DNA from: Alphaproteobacteria bacterium | GTDB lineage: Bacteria; Pseudomonadota; Alphaproteobacteria; Micropepsales; Micropepsaceae | Direction: 5' to 3' | Assembly: GCA_025361185.1 (NCBI GenBank) | Contig: JANYAR010000048.1 | Span: forward strand, 29,602 to 93,601 | DNA length: 64,000 nucleotides | Shown here: positions 53,515 through 62,037 of the stretch, piece by piece | Layout of the letters: each line of letters begins with the position of its first letter | Numbering within the stretch: position 1 is the stretch's first letter | Notes under the pieces: generated by a model | What the model saw: the letters and a program-made list of their open reading frames with translations, nothing else | What the model was told of the DNA's origin: nothing | Databases searched by the model: none | Translations under genes and position numbers: made by a program

Positions 53515-55701
53515 TCAGACCGACGCCGCGAAGGCCGCCTTGACGCGCGCGGGCGTGAACGGCGCCTCGCGCAGCCTCAACCCGGTCGCGTCGAACACCG
53601 CGTTGCCGAGAGCCGCCGCCACCGGCGCGGTCGAAGCCTCGCCGACTCCAAGTGGGCGCTCGTGCGGGCGATCAATCAGGGCGATCTCAAGATTTGGTAC
53701 GTCCGGAAATGCCAGGATCGGATAGCTCGACCAGTCGTTGGTGGTGACGCGGCTGCGGTCGAACTTAACTTCCTCCAACAAGGTACGGCTGATGGTCTGG
53801 ATGATCGATCCCTCCACTTGCGAACGCACGGCATCGGGATTGATCATCAGGCCGCAATCATGGGCACAGACCACCCGCGTCACGCGCACACGCCCCGAAT
53901 TGCGCTCAACCTCGACCTCCATGCCCATTGCGACATAGTTCTCGGCCTGTTTGTAGCGCATGTAAGAGACGCCGCGGCCGCGCAGCACGGTGCCGTTGCG
54001 GTTGGGCGGCACGGCGCGCGGCTTCCATGCCATCATCTGTCCAACGCGCGTCAAAACCGCGACGGCGCGCGGATCTTTCAGCCGGCGAAGGCGAAACTCC
54101 AACGGATCGACATGCGAAGTAGCCGCGATTTCGTCGATGAAGGACTCCACCGCAAACACATTTCCGATCTTGCCAGGTGCGCGAAGAGCTGAGGGGCGGA
54201 GCGGCGTCGCTGTGAGCCATTTTACGTCGGCCCGCACATTGGCAATGAGATAGGGCGGGTCGGTATTGAGCGACGTGAGGCCCGAGGACATCCCGGAGCC
54301 GTCCACCAGCCCGGCGGCAACCGCGGCGATCAGCGGTGTGCCGGTGGGCGCGGGATTGTTCTGCGGTACCATCGCGACGGTTTCCCAAGCGACGACTTCG
54401 CCGGAAGCGTCCAGCGCAGCCCGCAGATCGAGGAGTTGCGGCGGCCCTTTCGGGTCCCAACCATGCTCGTCCTCACGCATCCATTGGACCCGCACCGGCC
54501 TGGCGAGTTCGCGTGAGATGAGCGCCGCTTCAAAAGCAACGTCGTCATTACCGTTGCCGCCATAGCTGCCGGAGCCATCCTTGTAGATCAGGCGCAGCTT
54601 TGCCGCTTCGAGGCCCAGCAGTTGCGCGATGGTCTGGCGCAGCCTGTGCGTGCCCTGCGAGGCGGTCCAGACCGTGCCGCCGCCACCGCGAATGTCCGCC
54701 ACGGCGCAGGACGGCCCCATCGAGGCGTGCGACTGGATCGGCCAATGATAGGAAGCCGTCATGACACGGCCCCCTCGCGCGAAGACGGCCGCTGTATCGC
54801 CGGTGTTGCGGATAGTTTCCACGCGGGCAACAGGCGTATTGCGGACGGTGTCGAACAGGCTCTCGGAGCCGGGCAGCGTTGCCGCTTCGCCCCAGGTCGC
54901 ACGTAGCGCGCGCATGGCGCGAACGGCGTCCCATTCGCGTGGCGCGGCCACCGCCAAGAAATCCTTGACCCGCACGATGCGTGCGCCGGGAATATGCGCG
55001 ATAGAAGCGGTATCCACGTCGCGAAGGTTCGCTCCGATTGCGGGCGCGCGGATGACGCGGGCATGCAGCATGCCGTCGACGCGAATATCCTGCACGTAAT
55101 CGTGGCGGCCGGTGAGTTTCGCGGGAAGGTCCGGACGCGGCAAAGACTTTCCCACGATTGTATAATCGTCGGGATTCTTGAGCTTGGCGTTCTTGTCGAC
55201 AGCGAGATCGAATCTGCCGCCATTGACCAACGCGCCGAAGCCAATCCCGGGACCGCCTGAGCGCGGGATTACGGCGCCATCCGCCGTGTCGAAACCCTCC
55301 GCCGGCTGCTTCAGTCGGGCGGCGGCAAGGCTGATCAAGCCCTGGCGTGCCGTCGCCGCCGCCTGGCGAATCTGCATGCCGCCGGCCATGATCCCGCTGC
55401 TGCCGCCGGTGCCGCCTTGATTGGGGGTGAGAGAAGTGTCGCCTTCGATAAGCGCAATCCGCTCCGGCCGCATGCCGAGCTCTTCCGCGACGATTTGCCG
55501 AATAGCAGCTCTAGCGCCGGTGCCGAGATCGACCTTTCCGGCGTATACGGTCACGTCCCCGTCAGGCGCGATCGCAAGATAGGCGTCGACGCTCTCAGCT
55601 TCGACCGTCGCCGGCCCCGCCTCGGCGCCACGCGGGAGAGTGAAGGCGACGATGAGACCGCCGGCACCCTGGAAAAAGGAGCGGCGGGCGATGGTGCTCA
55701 T
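53515..55701 (-). CDS. Molybdopterin-binding subunit of a xanthine-dehydrogenase-family hydroxylase, Tat-exported
   Basis: 728 residues. A twin-arginine leader (MSTIARRSFFQGAGGLIVAF) is followed by the xanthine dehydrogenase-family large subunit, of the isoquinoline 1-oxidoreductase (IorB)/aldehyde dehydrogenase type. Landmarks are DVTVYAGKVDLGTGARAAIR, GGTGGSSGIMAGG, GSYGGNGNDDVAFEAALISR and the C-terminal catalytic-Glu region GVGEASTAPVAAALGNA. It hydroxylates a heteroaromatic or aldehyde substrate using water. The start is ATG 55701 with AGGAGG about seven bases upstream, one base after the stop of the iron-sulfur subunit gene. No FAD subunit is present, as usual for this exported group. 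Confidence 0.9.
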   Translation of the reverse strand: MSTIARRSFFQGAGGLIVAFTLPRGAEAGPATVEAESVDAYLAIAPDGDVTVYAGKVDLGTGARAAIRQIVAEELGMRPERIALIEGDTSLTPNQGGTGGSSGIMAGGMQIRQAAATARQGLISLAAARLKQPAEGFDTADGAVIPRSGGPGIGFGALVNGGRFDLAVDKNAKLKNPDDYTIVGKSLPRPDLPAKLTGRHDYVQDIRVDGMLHARVIRAPAIGANLRDVDTASIAHIPGARIVRVKDFLAVAAPREWDAVRAMRALRATWGEAATLPGSESLFDTVRNTPVARVETIRNTGDTAAVFARGGRVMTASYHWPIQSHASMGPSCAVADIRGGGGTVWTASQGTHRLRQTIAQLLGLEAAKLRLIYKDGSGSYGGNGNDDVAFEAALISRELARPVRVQWMREDEHGWDPKGPPQLLDLRAALDASGEVVAWETVAMVPQNNPAPTGTPLIAAVAAGLVDGSGMSSGLTSLNTDPPYLIANVRADVKWLTATPLRPSALRAPGKIGNVFAVESFIDEIAATSHVDPLEFRLRRLKDPRAVAVLTRVGQMMAWKPRAVPPNRNGTVLRGRGVSYMRYKQAENYVAMGMEVEVERNSGRVRVTRVVCAHDCGLMINPDAVRSQVEGSIIQTISRTLLEEVKFDRSRVTTNDWSSYPILAFPDVPNLEIALIDRPHERPLGVGEASTAPVAAALGNAVFDATGLRLREAPFTPARVKAAFAASV

Positions 55702-55702
55702 C

Positions 55703-56167
55703 TCAGCCCTCCTTCGCGGCGCGCAGCACCGCCGCAATGACCCGCACATGGCTGCCGCAGCGGCACAGATTGCTGGCGAGCGCGGTGCGAACATCCGCTT
55801 CACTGGGACGTGGAGTGCGGCCCAAAAGGGCTGTCGCCGTCATAATCATGCCGTTGGTGCAATAGCCGCACTGCGCCGCGGCCTCGGCGATGAATGCAGC
55901 CTGGACTCTGCTCGGCGCATCGGGGCTGCCAAGCCCTTCGAGCGTGGTGATCTTCTTGTCTGCGACAGAAGCAGCCGGAGTCACGCAGGAACGCACCGCC
56001 CGGCCGTCCACGATCACGGTGCACGAGCCGCATTGGCCGAGCCCGCAACCGAATTTCGGACCATGCAACGCAAGGTCGTCGCGCAGCACATAGAGCAGCG
56101 GTGTATCCGGATCGCCGAGGTTGACTGCGCGGTCGCGGCCGTTCACGTGCAGGGTTAGATCGGTCAT
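55703..56167 (-). CDS. [2Fe-2S] subunit of the molybdenum hydroxylase
   Basis: 154 residues with two [2Fe-2S] clusters. The plant-type cluster uses C41, C46, C49 (CGLGQCGSC) and C61; the second uses C100, C103 (CGYC), C135 and C137 (CRC). It matches the small (IorA/CoxS-like) subunit of xanthine dehydrogenase family enzymes. It passes electrons from the molybdenum site of its partner. The frame opens at 56215, but ATG 56167 gives the family start and follows AAGGTGG. Confidence 0.93.
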   Translation of the reverse strand: MTDLTLHVNGRDRAVNLGDPDTPLLYVLRDDLALHGPKFGCGLGQCGSCTVIVDGRAVRSCVTPAASVADKKITTLEGLGSPDAPSRVQAAFIAEAAAQCGYCTNGMIMTATALLGRTPRPSEADVRTALASNLCRCGSHVRVIAAVLRAAKEG

Positions 56168-56541
56168 GTCGCATCCACCTTCATGGGTTGGCGACGGAGC
56201 ATCGTGAGTTAGCAACGGGAGGATGGCATGATGGAGCCCCGGCGTTCAAGTGTAGCTCCCACCTGCCGACCGCGACGGTAGAGCCGGAGTCTCCAAATAT
56301 AATCAAAGTATTATCGTGAAATCGCGCCAGCAATGGCGCTACTTTCTGTATACTGGGTACGCTTGGCGGCATTAGTTAGCAAATGCACCTAGCCGGTATG
56401 CGGCATGAAACCGGGGCCCGGCCGCAGTTTGCCGGCCTTACCGCCAGCCGATGTACAATTCTGCCGAATCACGTTTTCACTGCCGTAGCGTTTCGCGTTA
56501 GCGTGTTGGCCAACGAGTGCTTCGATTCCGGGAGAAACGCT
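56168..56541. other. Divergent control region of the hydroxylase and aldose epimerase genes
   Basis: About 370 bases, AT-rich in the middle (caaatataatcaaagtatt), without a convincing gene. It separates the leftward molybdenum hydroxylase pair from the rightward epimerase. A short tactttctgtatactggg segment recurs in part (gtatactggg) at about 53277. Confidence 0.5.
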
Positions 56542-57678
56542 ATGTATATCTTAGTTCGGACGCTAATAGCCGCGGCCTGTCTCATCCCGCTTTGCCCGGG
56601 CACTGTCGAAGCGCGCAACATCACTGGCGAGGACTGGGGTACCACTGCGAACGGTGAAAAAGTCAGCCTGTTCACGCTCAAAAGCGCGCAGGGACTGGAG
56701 GCTCGCATCACCAATTACGGCGGTCGAATTGTGAGCTTGTATGTGCCGAACAAACAGGGCGGCAAGACCGATGTCCAACTGGGTTACGACGATTTCGCAA
56801 GCTATGAGAAGGAAGGCGGTTTCTACGGCGCGCTGGTGGGCCGCTACGTCGGCCGGATTAGCCACGGCGGCAGCTTCACGCTGAACGGCAAGACCTATCA
56901 GCTGGAAAAGAAGGACCCCAACGCTCCCTTTGTCATTCATGGCGGCACCGCCGGATTCAACCGCAAGCTTTGGAAAGCGCAAATGCATGACGGTCCCGAG
57001 CCCAGCGTGACACTCACGCTGGTCAGTCCCGACGGCGATGGCGGCTTTCCCGGAGAGCTGACTACGACCGTCACTTACACGGTCACCGGCGACAACGCGC
57101 TCCGATTGGAATATCGCGCAACTTCGGACCGCCCGACAGTCGCCAACTTCACCAACCATGCCATGTTTGCGCTACAGGGCGAAGGCAAAGGCGACATCTC
57201 CGACCAGACGATGCAAATTTTCGCCGACCGCTACACGCCGGCCGATGCGGGCAATCTGGTGACAGGGGAAATCGCGCTAGTCGATGGTACCCCAGCGGAT
57301 TTCAGAAAGCCTTTGCGGGTCGGCGATGTGCAAAACTCTGATTTTCCGCAGATCGCAATGCGCAAGGGTATTGAACTGGAGATGGTCATCAACGGCAAGC
57401 CCGGCACGCTACGCCCAGCGGCGCGGATGGCCGATCCCCGCACTGGCATCGTGATGGACGTGTCCACGACTCATCCTTGCGTGGTCGTGTGGGGCCACCT
57501 CATCGGAGATCGTACCGTCATCGGCAAAGGCGGCAAGGTCTACCGCAACTTCAACGCAATGAGTTTTGAAACGCAAGGCTATCTGGACGCGGTCAATCAC
57601 CCCAACTTTCCGTCCACCGTCGTGACGCCGCAAAAGCCGATGCATGAAGTGACAGTCTTCAAATTCAGCACCAAGTGA
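56542..57678 (+). CDS. Exported aldose 1-epimerase
   Basis: 378 residues of the galactose mutarotase family with a signal peptide (ending TVEARN). Landmarks are ARITNYGGRIVSLYVPNKQG, GALVGRYVGRISHGG, FVIHGGTAGFNRKLW with the catalytic His, and ANFTNHAMFAL. The Glu region FETQGYLDAVNHPNFP is near the C-terminus. It interconverts anomers of aldoses in the periplasm. The frame extends to 56383; ATG 56542 has GGGAG seven bases upstream. It probably serves the sugar-oxidising enzymes of this block. Confidence 0.9.
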   Translation: MYILVRTLIAAACLIPLCPGTVEARNITGEDWGTTANGEKVSLFTLKSAQGLEARITNYGGRIVSLYVPNKQGGKTDVQLGYDDFASYEKEGGFYGALVGRYVGRISHGGSFTLNGKTYQLEKKDPNAPFVIHGGTAGFNRKLWKAQMHDGPEPSVTLTLVSPDGDGGFPGELTTTVTYTVTGDNALRLEYRATSDRPTVANFTNHAMFALQGEGKGDISDQTMQIFADRYTPADAGNLVTGEIALVDGTPADFRKPLRVGDVQNSDFPQIAMRKGIELEMVINGKPGTLRPAARMADPRTGIVMDVSTTHPCVVVWGHLIGDRTVIGKGGKVYRNFNAMSFETQGYLDAVNHPNFPSTVVTPQKPMHEVTVFKFSTK

Positions 57679-57730
57679 GCGGCAGCGCTTTTTGCTCGAT
57701 AGTGCAGTTTACGACAATCGCGCTATTGCC

Positions 57731-57759
57731 GATGTCCGCTCTGCGCCAAAAGCTGACAT
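57731..57759. repeat. Dispersed palindrome, copy
   Basis: Arms GATGTCCGCTCT / AAAGCTGACAT around gcgcca. It lies between the convergent epimerase and cupin genes. Confidence 0.75.
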
Positions 57760-57834
57760 GGCTCGCAAAAGCGTCGAGTCTTTTTAAAAATCCCAAATAA
57801 CTAGGGGACGCACTACCCGGTTCTTGTCGGACCA

Positions 57835-58848
57835 TCATTGTACCGGCCCGGTATTCTGCATGCTGATGCGCTGATAGGCGCCCATCGCCAGGCGCACCGA
57901 CGGACCCGACGGCGTATCCGCGGTGGTTTCATGCCAGGTATTGGGCGGCACATACATCACGTCGCCCTCGGTGGCATGATATTCGCCGTAATTTTCGAAC
58001 CGTCCGGATTCCTGGCCCACCTGGATGACCCACCATTCGACGGTGCCCGAATGCAAATGCCCGAAGGGCACTGACGTGTTGAAGGTTGCGCCCGGCTTGA
58101 TGGGCCTGCCGCTGCCGGTATTGAGGCTGCCGCCGCCGCATTTGTTGTCGGCAGGATTGACATAACCCAGAGCCGGATTGGCGAACAGATGATCGTCCTC
58201 CACCGCCACATGCACCTTGCAGTTGGCGATGGCTTCCAGAGTGTTGAAATAAAGCTGGTTGGGCGGGTTGTAAGGCTGCGGCCGGTGGGCGAAGGATACT
58301 TTCACGATGCTATTGCCGGGACTGGATTGCGGCTTTGGATCGGCGGCGGGATAGACGGTGGAATAGCCCCGCACATTGACCTCGATCCATAACGCGTTCT
58401 GGTCCCCCGTGACGTCCGCGGAATAGGGTGTGTCCTTCATGATGTGAATGATGCCGCTTTTTGTAGCAGTCACCGGCTGCTGGCCTTCCACGTTGAAACG
58501 AAGATTACCCGCGATAATCACGAACACGGTGGGGGTGTCGGGATGCATGCGACGTGTGATCTTAGCCCCCGGCGCGCCGGAATTGTAGGTGACGTTCTCC
58601 TCGTCATCGAGAATGATTTGCTGTGACCACTTGTTTTGACCGGCATGCATCTGCGTCAGCTCCGACAGCCGCCAGATGGGACGGTTGGGCGCCTTGTAGG
58701 CGTTGGGGCCGCCAGGTATCTTGTCCACCCACCAATATTCCATTGTGCCGTCACGCCCGCCGCGCGCCGATGCGTCATCCTGCGCCAGAACCGGAACGAC
58801 AGACGAGAGCAGCAGGATGGCGGCAAAGCCTTTTTGGATCACTTTCAC
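57835..58848 (-). CDS. Exported cupin domain protein
   Basis: 337 residues with a signal peptide (VIQKGFAAILLLSSVVPVLA). Two cupin-like halves follow: NVTYNSGAPGAKITRRMHPD with TPTVFVIIAGNLRF, and NTSVPFGHLHSGTVEWWVIQ with GDVMYVPPNTWHETTA. The metal-ligand pattern (HLH ... E ... H) is present in the second half. No named family recognised. The start is GTG 58848, with AAGGAGG six bases upstream, the strongest site available. It lies beside the second unknown-family copy, as the first copy lies near another cupin. Confidence 0.75.
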   Translation of the reverse strand: MKVIQKGFAAILLLSSVVPVLAQDDASARGGRDGTMEYWWVDKIPGGPNAYKAPNRPIWRLSELTQMHAGQNKWSQQIILDDEENVTYNSGAPGAKITRRMHPDTPTVFVIIAGNLRFNVEGQQPVTATKSGIIHIMKDTPYSADVTGDQNALWIEVNVRGYSTVYPAADPKPQSSPGNSIVKVSFAHRPQPYNPPNQLYFNTLEAIANCKVHVAVEDDHLFANPALGYVNPADNKCGGGSLNTGSGRPIKPGATFNTSVPFGHLHSGTVEWWVIQVGQESGRFENYGEYHATEGDVMYVPPNTWHETTADTPSGPSVRLAMGAYQRISMQNTGPVQ

Positions 58849-59310
58849 GATTCGCCTCCTTGATGAAATCGACGTTCCCAATTGACCATGAGTATGAGCG
58901 GACAATAGTGCCTATCTGAAAGTCTTTGAAGTAGGAGGTGCCCTTCCGGTCACTGCCGACGCACCCATGGGCAGATGAAACGACTCCCGAGGCCGTTATG
59001 CCTCTAATGCCGTCGCAAAAAGCGGCCCCCCCGCTTTGGATAAGCGACTGCCCTTCCCTCCGCGGAGTGCTCGCATTCAGGGCGTGCATTTCCTCTTTGA
59101 TTTATTCCCTGTTTGCGGCTCAGGAAAATCTAACACGGGGCTCCTAAGTTGCGCTATTGTGCGGCAAGCAAACTCGGAAGGGTTCAGGCTAGCAGGGGCG
59201 TTAGCCGCCGCATTTTCATTGATGTAGAGAGATAGCTGAAAATCACAAAGCGATGAGAACGGTCGAAAGGACCACCGTCAGCTGACCATTCGCGGAACGG
59301 GAGGAAGTTC
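58849..59310. other. Divergent region between cupin and second APWVRGYVV-family gene
   Basis: About 460 bases. Contains a 7-bp stem hairpin (59019-59037) and a stretch (59100-59150) with cctgttt and aggaaaa resembling the AT-rich repeat in opposite orientation, too diverged to call. No gene-like frame. Confidence 0.45.
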
Positions 59311-60858
59311 ATGATTCTACACCAGCGTCTTCTGCTTTCTGGCATGGTTTTGACATTGGCGAGCGGCGTTAGCCAGCCGGTGGCGGCCGCGCCGTGGGTT
59401 CGCGGGTATGTGGTGGGCGCCTACGAATACGCCTTCCGCTATGGCGGAAGGGCAGGATTTGCGCGCGCTGGCGAGATCGAACCCGGCGTCGATTGCCCGC
59501 ATGGCAGCACCGTCCACTTTGCCAATCCCAATCAGACCAAGATAGCGGTGGCGCGCCAGAAATGGCGCTCGCAGCAAGATATCGACTGGATTTCCCGGCC
59601 TCCCGGGCTGGAGCAAGTCAGGTCGCCTCAGGGAGCATACTTCAGCATCTGGACCCGCGCCCTTGCCTATCGGGGCTACAAGCGTGGCATCGAGACCTAT
59701 GTCAATCCCTGGGCTACGGACGATCCCGGCCAGCCGCAAGTGACCGATCATATCGCCGACGGCTTCAACCTGGACGGCAAAGTTGGTGCGAATGACTTTG
59801 TGAGCCCCGACGGCGAGAAAGGCGTCGATAATGCGCTTTATCGCGCTTGGGGCTGTGATGCGCCTTGGCGCGGCAATGGCAATGCGACACTGGACATGCG
59901 CGCCAATGACAAGATGCAGGACGGCCTTTACACCATGGTGATCAGGGTCTCCGGCAACCAGAATCCCATGAACGACAGCGACGCCACGGTAGAGATCGGA
60001 TATTCGCCGGATAGGATCGTCAAGGATGCGAGGGGCAGCGTGGCGGTGGACTATTCTTACCGCATTCTGCAGCCGGCGCACTACACCAAGCTCAAAGCCA
60101 AGATCAACAACGGGATAGTGGAGACCGAGCGGGTGGAGCATCTGCATACCCCCCGCATCGCCTGGTTCTATGACCAAACCGGGGACACCAACTTTACCAA
60201 GGGCAAGATCCGGCTGAACATGTCCGTGGATGGCTTGAGCGCCACTGGCTTGATCGGCGGCTACCGTAACTGGCGCGACCTCTATACCGAGAACACCTTC
60301 GCGCAGGACGGCGGTCAGCAGGGTATCCGCGAGCATGAGGACCATGTCTCTCTGTATTACGCTCTTCGCCGCAATGCCGACGGCATGTACAACGAAAAGA
60401 CCGGCAAGTATGACGGCATCTCCACCGTCTACCGGATCAGGTCTGCTTCGGCCTATGTGGTCGATCCCGACAAACCGATGGACATTCCGATACTAACGGG
60501 AGACCTCAAGCGGAAGCAGATCTTTGAGGCTATCAAGGCCAACACCATCAAAGGCATCGAGACCCGAACCCCGCAGGATGTCCCGCCGGGAACAGGGGAA
60601 GCGGCCTACCCTGGTATGGAACGACGTACAGAGGGTCTTCCCAGCAGGGATTTCTTCATCAAAACGCTGGACCGCCCGCATTATCCGGATGGCGTGGGCA
60701 TGGACTTCAGCGGCAACCCGATCGATGACCAAGGTAATCGCATAGATAACCACGGCAACAAGCTTGATGAAGATGGAAAGCCGCTAAAGCCGTCTCAGCC
60801 GCAACACCAGGTTAGCAACGCAACGGCCGCCACGTTGGCTTCTGTACAAGTACCCTGA
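59311..60858 (+). CDS. Secreted protein of an unrecognised family (APWVRGYVV family), copy 2
   Basis: 515 residues. The signal peptide ends PVAAAPW, and the mature start APWVRGYVVGAYEYAFRYG is like copy 1 (36275). Shared blocks: RALAYRGYKRGIETYVNPWA, GFNLDGKV, FVSPDGEKGVDNALYRAWGC, ANDKMQDGLYTMVIRVSGNQ, DYSYRILQ and GGYRNWRDLY. It is longer at the C-terminus, with a repeat-like acidic tail (GNPIDDQGNRIDNHGNKLDE). ATG 59311 follows GGAGG. It has no DUF1592 or DUF1552 gene beside it. Function unknown; see findings. Confidence 0.8.
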   Translation: MILHQRLLLSGMVLTLASGVSQPVAAAPWVRGYVVGAYEYAFRYGGRAGFARAGEIEPGVDCPHGSTVHFANPNQTKIAVARQKWRSQQDIDWISRPPGLEQVRSPQGAYFSIWTRALAYRGYKRGIETYVNPWATDDPGQPQVTDHIADGFNLDGKVGANDFVSPDGEKGVDNALYRAWGCDAPWRGNGNATLDMRANDKMQDGLYTMVIRVSGNQNPMNDSDATVEIGYSPDRIVKDARGSVAVDYSYRILQPAHYTKLKAKINNGIVETERVEHLHTPRIAWFYDQTGDTNFTKGKIRLNMSVDGLSATGLIGGYRNWRDLYTENTFAQDGGQQGIREHEDHVSLYYALRRNADGMYNEKTGKYDGISTVYRIRSASAYVVDPDKPMDIPILTGDLKRKQIFEAIKANTIKGIETRTPQDVPPGTGEAAYPGMERRTEGLPSRDFFIKTLDRPHYPDGVGMDFSGNPIDDQGNRIDNHGNKLDEDGKPLKPSQPQHQVSNATAATLASVQVP

Positions 60859-60957
60859 AGGGTCAAGTAAACCGGACGCGACGTGGTGCTGCCAGGCTAA
60901 CTCTGAACTTTCTTTGTTCAGGGCAATACCCAACATCATCTGATACGCCGACACTCG

Positions 60958-60987
60958 AATGTCCGCTTTGGGTCAATAGCGGACATT
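60958..60987. repeat. Dispersed palindrome, copy with perfect arms
   Basis: AATGTCCGCT and AGCGGACATT are exact complements around a ttgggtcaat centre. This is one of the best-conserved copies in the window. Confidence 0.85.
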
Positions 60988-61039
60988 CGCGGGCCTGTAA
61001 GTTACTCGTCTCCACCATCTGCGGCTGGAATCTGCGAGG

Positions 61040-61275
61040 GCAAGCTTCGGCTAGCTAATCAAAGGGCGCTGCCGCTCGCTTTGGCTCGCGGCGTTGTCCT
61101 AGCTTTTCTTGTGAGCGGAGCGAATTAGAAAAGCTGGCCCCTCTTCGAGCGAAGCGAGGGAGGCGCTTGGGTCCGCACGGCCCTTCGGGCGTTCGTCGCT
61201 CGAAATGGTCCACTGGACCATTTCGTTCGCCTTCGGCGAACCGCTTCTCACCCACTGGACCTGCTCACGCGCTTC
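61040..61275. repeat. Run of inverted repeats (hairpin array)
   Basis: Successive inverted repeats: AGCTTTTCT/AGAAAAGCT (61101-61135), a perfect palindrome with 12-bp arms CGAAATGGTCCA / TGGACCATTTCG (61201-61225), GTTCGCC-TTC-GGCGAAC (61225-61241), and a second cactggacc motif at 61253-61261. Shorter GC-rich ones (gccgc ... gcggc, gcgcttcgcgcgc) sit between. It lies downstream of two convergent genes. It may be a strong bidirectional terminator or a mobile hairpin family, and is unexplained. Confidence 0.75.
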
Positions 61276-61287
61276 GCGCGCCGCTCC

Positions 61288-62037
61288 TCACTCCACAAAC
61301 AACAGCTTGCCGAACCGGTCGGGATAGTGCGGGTCCGGCTTCACCATGCCCGAATCCGACCATTGCGAAAGCCGGCGGTTGGGTTCCGTCCCATCCCAAC
61401 GATTCATGTTCGCGATCCAGCGGTCGCCGATCTTGGGGACAGGGTTATCCGCCAAATCGGCAAACGCACGCCAGGGAATCGCCACTTCGAGGTTCCAACC
61501 TTGGTCTTGGTCTCCGGTAACGTTGAGCGTGCCCTTGATCGAAACGGCCAGTTGCACGCCCTTCAGGTCGTAGTTCTTAATTAAGCGCTGCGGAAACGCG
61601 TTGAGGTAGTCATACAAGACAGCGCGGGCATTCATTTCAAGGCCCAGGTACAGGTTCTTGACGCCAGACGGAGCAATGAAGATTTCGACGGCATCGTCTT
61701 TGTAGGTGGGGTCGTCGTGCTGGGTTTGCACCGCGATGATGTCGCTATCGTCACACTCGTAGGCGACATAGAGGTTGTCGTCATCCCAGGTCAGCCGGGC
61801 CACGGTCTTCTGCTTCTTGCCGGTCTGATCGGCCCAGGGGAAGACGAAGGTCACCGGCTTGGCCGCTTGCCAGGCGGCATCGTCGAGGAGGCCGTCGATG
61901 CGAGGAGAAATTCTAGCGCGATGCACCTCGTAGGTCGGGATGGGGGCAAGATTGGGCCGCTGGGTCTGCGCCAGTGCGGGCGCACCTGTCATAAGCGCCA
62001 GGAAGGCGGACAAGAAAAGAACAATGACTTTTTTCAC
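61288..62037 (-). CDS. Exported CBM9-like carbohydrate-binding protein
   Basis: 249 residues. The signal peptide (VKKVIVLFLSAFLALMTGAP) is followed by a family 9-like carbohydrate-binding (DOMON-type) domain: RISPRIDGLLDDAAWQAAKP, VARLTWDDDNLYVAYECDDS, DAVEIFIAPSGVKNLYLGLE and a C-terminal WIANMNRWDGTEPNRRLSQW. Such domains bind xylan or heme-like ligands, and no catalytic domain is attached. The start is GTG 62037 (AAGGA nine bases upstream); an upstream frame to 62214 crosses a repeat and is not used. It fits the carbohydrate theme of the block. Confidence 0.82.
   Translation of the reverse strand: MKKVIVLFLSAFLALMTGAPALAQTQRPNLAPIPTYEVHRARISPRIDGLLDDAAWQAAKPVTFVFPWADQTGKKQKTVARLTWDDDNLYVAYECDDSDIIAVQTQHDDPTYKDDAVEIFIAPSGVKNLYLGLEMNARAVLYDYLNAFPQRLIKNYDLKGVQLAVSIKGTLNVTGDQDQGWNLEVAIPWRAFADLADNPVPKIGDRWIANMNRWDGTEPNRRLSQWSDSGMVKPDPHYPDRFGKLLFVE

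Larger units (their letters stand above)
60859..61287. other. Intergenic region with a palindrome and hairpin array
   Basis: About 430 bases between convergent genes. It holds the dispersed palindrome (60958-60987) and a run of hairpins from about 61040 to 61275 (see the hairpin entry). No gene-like frame. Confidence 0.6.

Noticed and set aside
59019..59037. 7-bp stem hairpin taken as a terminator
   Set aside because: It lies between divergent starts where no transcript should end, and the loop is a plain run of C. Left unassigned.
59085..59150. Possible third copy of the AT-rich repeat in opposite orientation
   Set aside because: Only short motifs (ttccctgttt, aggaaaa) match. Too little to claim a copy without alignment.
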